From Robiginitalea sp. (lineage in GTDB: Bacteria > Bacteroidota > Bacteroidia > Flavobacteriales > Flavobacteriaceae): a stretch of DNA of 64,000 bases. Location of the stretch: positions 2,756-66,755 of the forward strand of contig JAHECA010000002.1 of NCBI GenBank assembly GCA_024642005.1. The letters are read 5' to 3'. The translations under genes and the position numbers were made by a program. Each line of letters opens with the position of its first letter. The stretch's first letter is position 1. The notes beneath the pieces were generated by a model that saw nothing but the letters and a program-made list of their open reading frames with translations, was not told where the DNA came from and searched no databases. This document shows positions 7,705 through 17,173 of the stretch, piece after piece.

Positions 7705-10410
7705 ATGAAAAAAAAGAAATGGCTTAAAATAGTGGGGGGCCTGCTGGGGCTCGTCCTGTTGCTCCTGATCGCTGCCCCATTTTACCTGGAAGCCAAGTTT
7801 GGCACCCTGCTAAGAACTACCGTAAACAAATCCATTACCGGTCATTTTGACTTCGACAAGGCCGACCTGAGCCTGCTGAGCGATTTTCCGAACGTTCGGG
7901 TGTCGTTGAGTGGGATGCGGATTACAACCGCGGCCCCGTTTGAGGGAGATACCCTGCTCACCGCTGCTGAGGTACGCCTGGTGATGGGCCTGGGGGAGCT
8001 GTTCAGGGATGCCGGTGAGCCCCTGGGCCTGAGGGAAGTATATGTGGGCGGGGCCGATCTGCGGCTCAAGGTAAATGCCGATGAGGAGGTAAACTACCTG
8101 ATCGTGCGCGAAACCGAGCCTGCCACTGCTGCCGGAAGTACCGGGGAAAGCTACCGCCTCGAGCTGCAGCGGTACGACCTTGCCGACTCGCGCATCGCGT
8201 ATGACGACCTGGGTTCGGGCATGCAATTTGTACTGGAAGCCATCGGCCATTCAGGGAAGGGCGACCTTTCCCTCGATGCCTCCCAGCTCGATACCCATAC
8301 AGAGGCGCTTGTTTCCTTTCGCATGGACAGCGTGGATTACCTGCGCAAGAACCGCCTGAGCCTAGACGCCCTGATCGGGATCGACCTAAGCACCGACACC
8401 TACACTTTTTTGAAAAACGCGGGGACCATCAACCAGATGCCACTGGTCTTCACGGGCAGCCTGCAGCTCCTCGAAGACGGCCAGCAGGTAGACCTGCAGT
8501 TCAGCACGCCCGATTCGGACTTCAAAAACTTCCTGGCGCTGATTCCCGAGGCCTACTCCAAAAACCTGGACGGGGTGCAAACCACCGGGCAGTTTCGCCT
8601 GGAGGGCACGGTGAGCGGGAGAAACGACGACACCCGAATCCCGGGCTTCGACATCCAGATGGAGGCAACGGGGGCTTCTTTCAAGTACCCCAACCTGCCC
8701 ATGGGGGTAAACGATATTGCCTTTAAAGCCCAGTTGTTGAACACTACCGGCCAGACCGAAGATACCTTTCTCGAAATCCCGGAGGCCCGCTTTGCCATAG
8801 ACCGGGATGCCTTTGGGCTGCATGCCAGCATCAGGGAACTCACCGGCAACCCCCGGGTGGAAGGGGGAGTAAGGGGAACCATCAACCTGGCCAACCTGAG
8901 CAAAGCTTACCCCGTAGACCCCGGGCAGCAGCTCAGCGGCCTGCTGAAGGTCGACCTGCAGTCGGCTTTCGATATGGCTTCGGTAGAACAGGGTAAATAC
9001 GAAAACACCCGTACCTCGGGAACATTGCAGCTCACCAATGCCACCTTCCGCACGGCCTCTTTTACTGCGCCTGTGAACCTGCAGCAGGCCAGCCTGAGTT
9101 TCGATCCCAGGACCGCCCGGCTCGAAAGCCTGAAGGGGGGGCTGGGCAGCAGCGACTTTGATCTGACCGGCCGCCTGGAGAATTACCTTGGGTATTTTCT
9201 GAGCGAAGGCCTGCTTAAAGGGGACTTCAGCCTACGCGCCAAGCGCCTGGTTGTGGCCGATTTCCAGAGCCCCGAGGTGACGGATACCCAGGCAGAGGTG
9301 GCTGCGGCAGAGCCCTTCGCTATCCCGGCCAACCTCGATTGCACCATACGGGGACAGGCAGCCACCGTTATATACGACAAGCTGCCCCTGCAGGATGTTA
9401 CGGGCACCCTGCTGATCCGGGATCAAAGCCTTCTTTTTCAGGAGGTGCGCTCCCGTGCCCTCGAAGGGGCCCTCGCCCTGAACGGGGCACTAAGCACACG
9501 CACCGGGAAGCCGGAATTCCGCATGGACCTGGGAATTGACGGGTTCCAGATACAGGAAGCCCTGGCCTCAATCGATTTGTTCACTACCCTGGCCCCAATT
9601 GCCAAATTACTGGACGGCAAGCTCAATTCGCAGGTAAGCCTGAGCGGCCTGCTGAATAACGATTTTAGCCCCGACCTGATGAGCTTGGGGGGACGGGTGG
9701 TAGCCGAAGTGCTGGCGGCAAAGCCCAGCGGGCAGAAAGCCGAGGTGTTGCAGGCCCTGGACGATCGCATGAATTTCATAAACCTGCAGGAGCTTGACCT
9801 GAAGGGCCTTAAAACCTACCTGTCTTTTGAAAAGGGGAAGGTGGCCGTGAAGCCCTTTACCTTTAAATACCGCGACATAGGCGTTACTGTTGAGGGGAGC
9901 CATACTTTTGATCAGCAGCTCACCTACCAGGCCAACTTCGATGTGCCGGCCCATTACCTGGGCCCCGAGGTAAACCGCCTGCTTGCCCAAATCAAGGAAC
10001 CAGGCCTGGAGCAGACCACCATTCCCGTGGCGGCGCGAATTGGCGGCACCTATACCCAGCCCACGGTAGAAACCGACCTGCAGGCGGTCGTCAAGAACCT
10101 GACCGTTCGCCTGGTAGACTACCAGAAGCAAAAATTGCTGGCCGGCGGGCAGGCGAAGGCCGGGGAATTGCTGGGCAACCTGATGGGAGGGAGCCGCGAC
10201 AGCACGACTGCCGCCGATACCGCCCAAACAGATCTGGGCAATGTGGTAGGCGACGTGTTGGGTGCCGCCACCCAAAAGGCCCCTAAAGCAACAGATTCTG
10301 CGGCCGCCTCCGGGAACGATGCCGTTAAGGAGGCTGCCCGCAACGTCCTGGGCGGCCTTTTGAAAAAGAAGAAGGAGCCGGCAACTACTAAAAAAGACAG
10401 CGTGCAGTAA
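7705..10410 (+). CDS. AsmA-like envelope protein
   Basis: 901 residues. A lysine-rich start (MKKKKWLK) precedes one signal-anchor helix at about residues 8-27. The rest is a long, beta-rich periplasmic domain with AsmA-like features: DKADLSLLSDFPNVRVSL near the N-terminus and an AsmA C-terminal-type region around FKYRDIGVTVEGSHTFDQQLTYQANFDVP. The C-terminus is low-complexity and ends in lysine-rich KKKKEPATTKK. AsmA/TamB-like proteins are bridge-forming proteins thought to move lipids to the outer membrane. The gene stands alone, convergent with the DUF2797 gene 36 bp away. Confidence 0.8.
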   Translation: MKKKKWLKIVGGLLGLVLLLLIAAPFYLEAKFGTLLRTTVNKSITGHFDFDKADLSLLSDFPNVRVSLSGMRITTAAPFEGDTLLTAAEVRLVMGLGELFRDAGEPLGLREVYVGGADLRLKVNADEEVNYLIVRETEPATAAGSTGESYRLELQRYDLADSRIAYDDLGSGMQFVLEAIGHSGKGDLSLDASQLDTHTEALVSFRMDSVDYLRKNRLSLDALIGIDLSTDTYTFLKNAGTINQMPLVFTGSLQLLEDGQQVDLQFSTPDSDFKNFLALIPEAYSKNLDGVQTTGQFRLEGTVSGRNDDTRIPGFDIQMEATGASFKYPNLPMGVNDIAFKAQLLNTTGQTEDTFLEIPEARFAIDRDAFGLHASIRELTGNPRVEGGVRGTINLANLSKAYPVDPGQQLSGLLKVDLQSAFDMASVEQGKYENTRTSGTLQLTNATFRTASFTAPVNLQQASLSFDPRTARLESLKGGLGSSDFDLTGRLENYLGYFLSEGLLKGDFSLRAKRLVVADFQSPEVTDTQAEVAAAEPFAIPANLDCTIRGQAATVIYDKLPLQDVTGTLLIRDQSLLFQEVRSRALEGALALNGALSTRTGKPEFRMDLGIDGFQIQEALASIDLFTTLAPIAKLLDGKLNSQVSLSGLLNNDFSPDLMSLGGRVVAEVLAAKPSGQKAEVLQALDDRMNFINLQELDLKGLKTYLSFEKGKVAVKPFTFKYRDIGVTVEGSHTFDQQLTYQANFDVPAHYLGPEVNRLLAQIKEPGLEQTTIPVAARIGGTYTQPTVETDLQAVVKNLTVRLVDYQKQKLLAGGQAKAGELLGNLMGGSRDSTTAADTAQTDLGNVVGDVLGAATQKAPKATDSAAASGNDAVKEAARNVLGGLLKKKKEPATTKKDSVQ

Positions 10411-10446
10411 GGCAGAAATTGGGCCAGACCCTGGATTGAGATTGGT

Positions 10447-11241
10447 TTATCCGACTTCCAGTCCGACGAAATACCCCTCGCTGCCTCGCACATTAAATAC
10501 CGTATCGTCTTCGAAGAGCAGGTATTGCCCCTTGATGCCCATAAGCCTGCCTGCATACTCGGGCTGCTTGTCGAGGTTGAGGCTCTTTATCTTGCCCGGA
10601 TGCCGCAATACGGGGAATTCCAAATGGGTTTCCCGGGTCGATTCGATAAAGTAAGGCCGGGCTTCTTCCGGAATGTAGTCTTTCAGTCGGGCCCGCCAGG
10701 CGAACAGGTCTATATCTTCCAGCTTCCCGGTAAGCATGCTGCGCCAGTTGGTTTTGTCGCTCACATGTTCTTTCAGGGCCACCTCCGTAATACCCGCCAG
10801 GTAGCGGTTGGGGGTTTCCACGATTTCGATGGCTTCGTGGGCGCCCTGGTCGATCCAGCGGGTCGGGATTTGCGATTTGCGCGTTACCCCCACCTTTACG
10901 CTGCTGGAGTTGGCCAGGTACACCACATGGGGCTGCAGCTGGATTTTTTGCTCGTATGCCAGGTCGCGGTCTTCCTGCCCCAGGTGGGCCCGGCTCAGTT
11001 CGGGGTGCATGATCCAGTCGCCTGCCCGGGGCGTTTCAAAAAAGCAGCTCCGGCAGAAGCCCTGCCTGAAAATGGGTTTGTCTTCCCCGCATTGCAGGCA
11101 CTGGTATTTCAGAAAACGGATGACGAGGCGGCGTTCCAGCAGCTGGTTTACATGTACGAAGTCGTCGGGGAAGAGCAGGTAGTACTGGATGGGTTGGTCC
11201 CATTCGGTTTGCATTTTCTGTAAAACACCTTCGTATTGCAT
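10447..11241 (-). CDS. DUF2797 protein with zinc knuckle
   Basis: 264 residues, a Bacteroidota/actinobacterial family of unknown function. A CxxC...CxxC motif (CLQCGEDKPIFRQGFCRSC, around residues 49-67) is a probable zinc site. The middle reads VVYLANSSSVKVGVTRKSQIPTRWIDQGA. This resembles the start of GIY-YIG/T5orf172 nuclease-like domains (a YLA-type strand followed by VGVTR), but that is my reading and not a family annotation. It shares an inverted-repeat promoter with the GH3 gene and is convergent with the AsmA gene. I do not assign a reaction. Confidence 0.75.
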   Translation of the reverse strand: MQYEGVLQKMQTEWDQPIQYYLLFPDDFVHVNQLLERRLVIRFLKYQCLQCGEDKPIFRQGFCRSCFFETPRAGDWIMHPELSRAHLGQEDRDLAYEQKIQLQPHVVYLANSSSVKVGVTRKSQIPTRWIDQGAHEAIEIVETPNRYLAGITEVALKEHVSDKTNWRSMLTGKLEDIDLFAWRARLKDYIPEEARPYFIESTRETHLEFPVLRHPGKIKSLNLDKQPEYAGRLMGIKGQYLLFEDDTVFNVRGSEGYFVGLEVG

Positions 11242-11273
11242 GCCGGTCTGGTTTTTGGCCCGCGGAATATTCC

Positions 11274-11306
11274 TATCTTTAGCCTTCGCTAAAGCGTCTA
11301 AAGATA
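11274..11306. promoter_or_regulatory. Inverted repeat forming facing promoters (DUF2797 / GH3)
   Basis: TATCTTTAG (11274-11282) and its exact complement CTAAAGATA (11298-11306) are separated by 15 nt. Each arm reads as a -7 box (TATCTTTA) for one of the two divergent genes. A third CTAAAG copy at 11289-11294 offers an alternative short hairpin. A TTTG at 11254-11257 could be the plus-strand -33 element, with 16-nt spacing. Confidence 0.5.
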
Positions 11307-11313
11307 CCCAAAA

Positions 11314-12840
11314 ATGCCCATTCCGCTGTTCAATTCAATCGCCTCTTGGTTGCTGAAAAAGCGGTTCCATCAGATCGAGCTCTTCCTGAAATACCCGGCA
11401 GAGGTACAACAGGAAGTACTGCAGCAGTTGCTCGATTTCGCCGACGAGACGGAAGTTGGAAAAAGCTATGGTTTTGAGGGGATTACCGATTACGAAACCT
11501 TTGCGGGCCGTCTGCCTATTGTTACCTACGAGGAATTTGAACCGCTTATCGAGCGCAGCCGCAGGGGCGAACAAAACCTGTTCTGGCCAACTGAAATCAA
11601 GTGGTTTGCCAAAAGCAGCGGTACCACCAACGCCAAGAGCAAATTCATTCCGGTGAGCAGCGAGGCGCTGGAAGACTGCCATTACAAGTCGGCCAAAGAC
11701 CTGCTCTGCCTTTATTTGAACAACAATCCGAATTCCCAGTTGTTTACCGGCAAAAGCCTGAGGCTGGGGGGGAGCATGCAGCTGTACGAAGACAACGGCT
11801 CTTTTTTTGGCGATTTGTCTGCCATTCTGATCGACAACATGCCCTTCTGGGCCGAATTGAGCAGCACCCCCGGCAGCCGGGTTTCCCTGATGAGCGAATG
11901 GGAGAGCAAGCTCAAGGCCATCATCCAGGAAAGCATTCAGGAAAATGTAACCAGCCTGGCCGGCGTGCCCTCGTGGATGCTGGTTTTGCTTACCCAGGTA
12001 TTGAAAGATACCGGGAAGGGGCACTTGCTTGAAGTCTGGGATAACCTGGAGGTGTACTTTCACGGCGGGGTCAACTTCAACCCGTATCGCGAACAATACC
12101 GGCGTCTGCTGCCCCGCGATTCCTTCCAGTACTACGAAATCTACAACGCCTCCGAAGGATTCTTTGCCATACAGGACCGCAACAACAGCCAGGATTTGCT
12201 GCTCATGCTCGATTACGGCATCTTCTATGAATTCATCCCCATGGAATCGTACGGGACGCCCCACCAGCGGGTTATTCCGCTCTGGGAGGTGCAGACCGGA
12301 GTAAACTACGCCATTGTAATTACCACCAATGCGGGCCTGTGGCGTTACCAGGTGGGCGACACCGTGCGCTTTACCAGTACCGATCCTTACCGCCTGCGCA
12401 TTACCGGCCGCACCAAGCACCACATCAATGTTTTCGGGGAAGAACTCATCATTGAAAATACGGAGGACGCCCTGCGGAAAACCTGCGAACTCTGGCATGC
12501 CAGCATCAGGGACTACACGGTGGCTCCTGTTTTTATGTCGGAATCAGACAAAGGGGCCCACGAATGGCTCATCGAGTTTCGCCAGCCACCCAGCGACCTG
12601 CAGGCTTTCGGACGCGACCTGGACAAGGCCCTGCAGAGCCTCAATTCTGATTACGAGGCCAAACGCTATAAAAACATGACCCTTAACCCGCTGCTGCTCC
12701 ACCAGGCGCGGGAGGGCCTTTTCTACGACTGGCTCAAATCCAAGGGAAAACTCGGCGGGCAGCACAAGGTACCCAGGCTTTCCAACACCCGCGAATACCT
12801 GGAAGAACTCCTGGAGCGAAACCAGGAAGTGACCACCTGA
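11314..12840 (+). CDS. GH3-family acyl-acid amido synthetase-like protein
   Basis: 508 residues covering the full GH3 fold, an ANL adenylating-enzyme relative. Motifs include the phosphate-binding loop KSSGTTNAKSKFIP (about residue 106), EIYNASEGFF (about residue 275) and GLWRYQVGDTVRF. In plants GH3 enzymes adenylate small carboxylic acids such as auxin and conjugate them to amino acids. Bacterial members are common in Bacteroidota and their substrates are unknown. It is divergent from the DUF2797 gene and is followed by a 180-bp gap. Family assignment is firm; substrate is open. Confidence 0.88.
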   Translation: MPIPLFNSIASWLLKKRFHQIELFLKYPAEVQQEVLQQLLDFADETEVGKSYGFEGITDYETFAGRLPIVTYEEFEPLIERSRRGEQNLFWPTEIKWFAKSSGTTNAKSKFIPVSSEALEDCHYKSAKDLLCLYLNNNPNSQLFTGKSLRLGGSMQLYEDNGSFFGDLSAILIDNMPFWAELSSTPGSRVSLMSEWESKLKAIIQESIQENVTSLAGVPSWMLVLLTQVLKDTGKGHLLEVWDNLEVYFHGGVNFNPYREQYRRLLPRDSFQYYEIYNASEGFFAIQDRNNSQDLLLMLDYGIFYEFIPMESYGTPHQRVIPLWEVQTGVNYAIVITTNAGLWRYQVGDTVRFTSTDPYRLRITGRTKHHINVFGEELIIENTEDALRKTCELWHASIRDYTVAPVFMSESDKGAHEWLIEFRQPPSDLQAFGRDLDKALQSLNSDYEAKRYKNMTLNPLLLHQAREGLFYDWLKSKGKLGGQHKVPRLSNTREYLEELLERNQEVTT

Positions 12841-13020
12841 CCGGGCCTTGGCGCGCTGCCCAATTGCGCCAGGCCTTTGAAAGCCCGTGCCCGGGCACCC
12901 CACCAATTGGGATTTTATCGACGAATTGCACCCGGTAATCAAATAAAAATGGATATCTGAAGCCATTTCCGCAACTTCACATCCCTCATTAACCTACTTC
13001 TTCTTGTAATTCAAGCGATT
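12841..13020. other. Intergenic gap after GH3
   Basis: 180 bp. A GC-rich imperfect stem (CCTTGGCGC ... GCGCCAGG) right after the GH3 stop may be a weak terminator, without a T run. The rest is AT-rich leader for the next gene. I see no ORF or RNA gene here. Confidence 0.3.
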
Positions 13021-13590
13021 ATGGCAAACAGACTGGTTATTTTATCCGACATGTGGGGTTCCCGACGGGGGCTCTGGGTTACGTCCTACCTGGGCTATTT
13101 ACAGCAATATTTCGATATCGTTTACTACGACAGCCAGGAGCTGGCGGGCCTGGAGCGGGTTGTCAAGACACGCGAAGACCTGTGCCAGGCCCTGATTGAA
13201 GGCGGGTACGACACAGCCGTAAACCAATTGCTTAAGAAGGAGAAAACCCCCAGCCACTACCTGACATTCTGCGCGGGGGGCACCGTCGCCTGGAGGGCTG
13301 CCCTGAAAGGGCTGCCCATGAAATCGCTTTACGCCATTTCGCCCCTCTGGCTGGAACGTGAACAAGAAAGGCCTGATTGCCCGGTAAAACTCCTTTTCGG
13401 GGAATTGCATAAAGAACGCCCCACAGAGGAATGGGCCGAACAACTTGAAGTGCCGATGAAGGTCGAGCCGCTTTTTGGCCGGGAACTCTATTCAGATGAA
13501 AAAATCATCCGCAAGGTAAGTCTCGAATTGCTGGAAGATTTCGTACGGACGAAACACAAGTCGTTTACGAGACCGCTTTCAATTTTTTAA
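13021..13590 (+). CDS. Small alpha/beta-hydrolase-like protein, cysteine at nucleophile position
   Basis: 189 residues, shorter than typical alpha/beta hydrolases. The N-terminus ([16 protein letters not shown]) resembles strand 3 plus the oxyanion-hole turn, and [17 protein letters not shown] aligns with the nucleophile elbow. Where related proteins have serine (SxGG) this one has cysteine (CAGG). No clear catalytic histidine is seen near the C-terminus. It could be a cysteine-type hydrolase or a non-catalytic relative. The gene is convergent with clpX and the coding ends overlap by 26 bp. Confidence 0.7.
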   Translation: MANRLVILSDMWGSRRGLWVTSYLGYLQQYFDIVYYDSQELAGLERVVKTREDLCQALIEGGYDTAVNQLLKKEKTPSHYLTFCAGGTVAWRAALKGLPMKSLYAISPLWLEREQERPDCPVKLLFGELHKERPTEEWAEQLEVPMKVEPLFGRELYSDEKIIRKVSLELLEDFVRTKHKSFTRPLSIF

Positions 13591-14800
13591 TCGTCTCAAA
13601 GGAAAGCTTCTCTTCTGCATAAGGCTTGGTAACCTTGAACTCGGTTTCATCTGAACTGGGCAATTCGAACATGGCATCTGTGAAGATGGCCTCGCAGAGG
13701 GAGCGAAGCCCCCTGGCGCCCAATTTGTATTCCATCGCCTTGTCGACAATGTAATCGAGAGCCTGCTCGGTAATGCTGAACGTAATGCCGTCCATGGTGA
13801 AGAGTTTCTCGTACTGCTTGAGGATGGCGTTCTTGGGCTCGGTGAGGATGGCCCGCAGCGCTTTGCGGTCGAGTGGATTCATATGGGTAAGGACCGGCAG
13901 GCGCCCGATGATTTCGGGAATAAGGCCGAACTCCTTGAGGTCTTTCGGGATGATGTACTGCAGCACATTCTCGGCATCGAGGCTCTCTTCCCGCCGGGAA
14001 GCGCTGTAGCCGATGGCCTGCATGTTGAGTCGTTTGGTGATGATGCGCTCGATACCGTCGAACGCCCCCCCGGCGATGAACAGGATGTTCTCGGTATTCA
14101 CCTCAATAAACTTCTGGTCGGGGTGCTTGCGACCGCCCTTTGGCGGAACGTTTACCAGGGTGCCCTCAAGCAGTTTCAGGAGGCCCTGCTGCACCCCCTC
14201 CCCGGAAACGTCTCGGGTAATGGAAGGGTTGTCGCTCTTGCGGGCAATCTTGTCGAGTTCGTCAATGAACACGATGCCCCGTTCTGCCTTTTCCAGGTTG
14301 TAATCGGCCGCCTGCAGCAGGCGGGTCAGGATACTTTCGACATCTTCGCCCACATAGCCAGCCTCGGTGAGCACTGTGGCGTCCACGATGGCCAGGGGCA
14401 CATTCAGCATACGAGCTATGGTTTTGGCCATCAGGGTTTTGCCGGTACCGGTCTGGCCTACCATAACGATATTGCTCTTCTGGATCTCAACCTCGTCTTC
14501 CTTGCTTGAAGGCTGCAACAATCTTTTGTAGTGGTTGTAAACAGCCACCGAGAGCACTTTCTTGGTACGTTCTTGCCCGATTACATAGGTGTCAAGAAAA
14601 TCCTTGATTTCCTGGGGCTTGCGCAGGGTGAGCTCTGAGCTGAGGTCGCTGGTGCGCGACTGGCGCGACTCCTCGGCAACAATGCCATGGGCCTGCTCGA
14701 TACACCGGTCGCAGATATGTGCATCCAGCCCGGCGATGAGCAGATTAGTCTCGGGTTTCTTCCTGCCGCAAAATGAACATTCTAAATTTTCCTTTGCCAT
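13565..14800 (-). CDS. clpX: ATP-dependent Clp protease ATPase subunit ClpX
   Basis: 411 residues, normal for ClpX. The N-terminal zinc-binding domain ([26 protein letters not shown]) dimerises and binds adaptors. The AAA+ module has Walker [13 protein letters not shown], Walker [12 protein letters not shown] and the pore loop region around [11 protein letters not shown]. ClpX unfolds tagged proteins and feeds them to ClpP. It lies 82 bp downstream of clpP on the same strand. Its 3' end overlaps the hydrolase-like gene tail to tail. Confidence 0.97.
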   Translation of the reverse strand: MAKENLECSFCGRKKPETNLLIAGLDAHICDRCIEQAHGIVAEESRQSRTSDLSSELTLRKPQEIKDFLDTYVIGQERTKKVLSVAVYNHYKRLLQPSSKEDEVEIQKSNIVMVGQTGTGKTLMAKTIARMLNVPLAIVDATVLTEAGYVGEDVESILTRLLQAADYNLEKAERGIVFIDELDKIARKSDNPSITRDVSGEGVQQGLLKLLEGTLVNVPPKGGRKHPDQKFIEVNTENILFIAGGAFDGIERIITKRLNMQAIGYSASRREESLDAENVLQYIIPKDLKEFGLIPEIIGRLPVLTHMNPLDRKALRAILTEPKNAILKQYEKLFTMDGITFSITEQALDYIVDKAMEYKLGARGLRSLCEAIFTDAMFELPSSDETEFKVTKPYAEEKLSFETIKKLKAVS

Positions 14801-14882
14801 GGGTTTGAAGTCCTGCTACTAAACTAACGTTTTATATGAAAAAAATTGCCTTCTGGCACGAAGCGCGGCGGCTTTGCCGTGT

Positions 14883-15566
14883 TTAAGAGGAACGCTCCCG
14901 TTCCAGGATTTCATCTATCATACCGTATTCCATCGCTTCGCCCGACCGCATCCAGTAATCGCGGTCGCCGTCTTCGTAGATCCGCTCATACGATTGCCCG
15001 CTGTGCTTGGCGATGATGCGGTAGAGTTCGTCTTTAACCTTGAGGACTTCCTGGGCGGCAATTTCGATATCGCTGGCCTGTCCCTGAGCTCCTGAAAGGG
15101 GTTGGTGAATCATCACCCGGCTGTGTTTCAGGCCGCTGCGCTTGCCTTTTTCGCCGGCGCACAACAGGACGGCGGCCATAGAGGCAGCCATGCCGGTACA
15201 GATGGTGGCCACGTCGGGCTTGATAAACTGCATGGTATCATAAATACCGAGGCCTGCATAAACGCTACCTCCCGGGGAGTTGATGTAAATCTGAATGTCT
15301 TTGGAAGAATCGGCGCTGGCCAAAAAGAGCAGCTGGGCCTGGACGATATTGGCCACCTGGTCGTTTATGGCAGTCCCCAGGAAAATGATGCGATCCATCA
15401 TCAGACGCGAAAATACGTCCATGGCGATAACGTTCAGCTGGCGCTCCTCAATGATGTTGGGGGTCATGCCCACCGGATACATGCTTGTAAGCCCGCGCTC
15501 GAGCTGCAGGCTGCCAATACCCCGGTCGAGCAGGGCGTATTTCTGGAATTCTTTGGCGTAATCCAT
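14883..15566 (-). CDS. clpP: ATP-dependent Clp protease proteolytic subunit ClpP
   Basis: 227 residues from the ATG that begins MDYAKEFQKYA, the usual start in this phylum; the ORF could extend 16 residues further up. The catalytic serine is in GMAASMAAVL (S129) and the histidine in SRVMIHQP (H154). It forms the tetradecameric protease barrel capped by ClpX. Gene order tig-clpP-clpX is the widely conserved one. A terminator behind tig suggests clpP-clpX has its own promoter. Confidence 0.96.
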   Translation of the reverse strand: MDYAKEFQKYALLDRGIGSLQLERGLTSMYPVGMTPNIIEERQLNVIAMDVFSRLMMDRIIFLGTAINDQVANIVQAQLLFLASADSSKDIQIYINSPGGSVYAGLGIYDTMQFIKPDVATICTGMAASMAAVLLCAGEKGKRSGLKHSRVMIHQPLSGAQGQASDIEIAAQEVLKVKDELYRIIAKHSGQSYERIYEDGDRDYWMRSGEAMEYGMIDEILERERSS

Positions 15567-15657
15567 CTGTGCTATACTACGGCTAAGGGCCTCCGGACCA
15601 ATCGAATCGGGCATTCCCTCTGGGAATTTCCACTTCGGTGCTCCCAGGGAGACCGGT

Positions 15658-15693
15658 TAAAAAAAAGGTGCCGAAACCTGCGTATTCGGCACC
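15658..15693 (-). terminator. Terminator of tig
   Basis: A 9-bp perfect stem GGTGCCGAA / TTCGGCACC is followed on the minus strand by nine T. It separates tig from the downstream clpP-clpX pair. Confidence 0.85.
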
Positions 15694-15756
15694 GTAAAGA
15701 TACTCATTTTACAGCTACCAAGGACTTGTAGCCTGATTTTTGAAATGGCCTCGGGC

Positions 15757-17079
15757 CTATCCGTAAACCTCTTTTACGAACTCTTCGTATGTAACTTCCT
15801 TGGTCTTCAGGTTTGCCTTTTCCTTGAACAGCCCAAGCATTTTCTGGCTCATCAGTTGCTCAGAAAGCCGTTTGATCTCGTCCTGGTTTGAAAGTACGCG
15901 CATGGCGATGTTCTCCAGGTCTTCTTCTTTCGGGTTTACCTGGCCGTATTGGGCCATCTGCGAGCGGATAAAGCCTTTGGCGAATTCCTTAAGCTCGTCG
16001 AACTGGATGTTCAGGTCGTGCTCCTTGATAAGTTTTCCTTCGATGAGCTGGTAGCGCAGGCCCTTTTCGGAGCGCTCGTACTCATCGCTGGCTTCTTCTG
16101 AGCTCAGGGGCTTCTCCCCGGTATTCTGCATCCATTTTTTGAGGAACTCGGCAGGCAGGTCGAATTTCACGGTCTCGATCAGGCGCTCGGTTACGTCATT
16201 GAGCAATTTCTGGTCGGCCTGCTGCAGAAATTGGGCTTCCGAATCGGCCTTGATCTTCTCACGCATTTCCTTTTCCGACTTTACGGCATCTTTTCCGAAC
16301 AGGCGGTCGAACAATTCCTGGTCGAGTACTGCCGGTTGGCGCTCGTTGACCTCGGCTATGGTGAATTGCACCTCGATATCGAGGTTTTCAGCCTTTTCGC
16401 GCGGAATGCCCAGCATGCTCGGCAAGAGGTAGTCCTCCTTGAGCAGTCCCTTGGTCTTCAGGCTCACGGTGTCGCCCACCTTTTTGCCTTTCAGGGCGTC
16501 GAGGGCCTTTTTGCTCTTGACCTTGCCCATTTCGAGGGTGGTCTTGTGCTCGATCGCTTCCGCTTCGTTAACAAAGGTGCCGTTAACCTCATCGGCGGCT
16601 CCTATCGCAGGGCGGGCAACCAGTTTGCCATACTGCCTGCGGATGCGGTCAACCTGCTCGTCGATCATTTTCTTGTCGGCAACGATCTGGTAGTGGGTAA
16701 TGGCTTTCTTGGTCTTCAGGGGTACTTCGAAGTCTGGGGCCAGCCCGAGTTCGAATTCAAAGGCCAGTTCTTCGGCATCCCAGTTAAAGTTGTCTTGCTG
16801 TTTGGGCAGGGGATTGCCCAGCACATCCAGCTTTTCCTCCACGAGGTACTTGTTCAGGTTGTCCTGCAACAGCTTGTTTACCTCGTCTACCAGCACGGCT
16901 TTCCCGTACTGTTTCTTGATGAGCCCCATGGGCACCTGTCCTTTGCGAAACCCCGGAATGTTGGCGTTTTTGCGGTAGTCTTTCAGGATCTTTTCAACTT
17001 TATCCTGGTAGTCATCTTTGCTTATGGCCACTTTCAGAACGGCGTTCAACGCATCGATCTGCTCTTTGGTGATGTTCAT
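15757..17079 (-). CDS. tig: Trigger factor
   Basis: 440 residues from the ATG that begins MNITKEQIDAL; the tracked ORF adds 20 unlikely residues. The N-terminal ribosome-binding domain has the signature IPGFRKGQVPMGLIKKQYG (about residues 37-55). The central FKBP-like domain is poorly conserved, as in other Bacteroidota, so prolyl isomerase activity is uncertain. The helical C-terminal chaperone arms follow. It docks at the ribosome exit tunnel and shields nascent chains. Confidence 0.93.
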   Translation of the reverse strand: MNITKEQIDALNAVLKVAISKDDYQDKVEKILKDYRKNANIPGFRKGQVPMGLIKKQYGKAVLVDEVNKLLQDNLNKYLVEEKLDVLGNPLPKQQDNFNWDAEELAFEFELGLAPDFEVPLKTKKAITHYQIVADKKMIDEQVDRIRRQYGKLVARPAIGAADEVNGTFVNEAEAIEHKTTLEMGKVKSKKALDALKGKKVGDTVSLKTKGLLKEDYLLPSMLGIPREKAENLDIEVQFTIAEVNERQPAVLDQELFDRLFGKDAVKSEKEMREKIKADSEAQFLQQADQKLLNDVTERLIETVKFDLPAEFLKKWMQNTGEKPLSSEEASDEYERSEKGLRYQLIEGKLIKEHDLNIQFDELKEFAKGFIRSQMAQYGQVNPKEEDLENIAMRVLSNQDEIKRLSEQLMSQKMLGLFKEKANLKTKEVTYEEFVKEVYG

Positions 17080-17108
17080 TAATTTCCTGTTATGGGTAAA
17101 ATGGGAGG

Positions 17109-17139
17109 CAAAATTAACGGATTTTACCCGGTTCGCCAA
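17109..17139 (-). promoter_or_regulatory. Candidate promoter of tig
   Basis: On the minus strand, TAATTTTG (17116-17109) matches TAnnTTTG and a TTGG element sits 19 nt upstream (17139-17136). The predicted start leaves a leader of about 20 nt before the ATG at 17079. Confidence 0.55.
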
Positions 17140-17173
17140 GTTTTCAACCCATTGTCTTTCAAACCCGGCCCGG

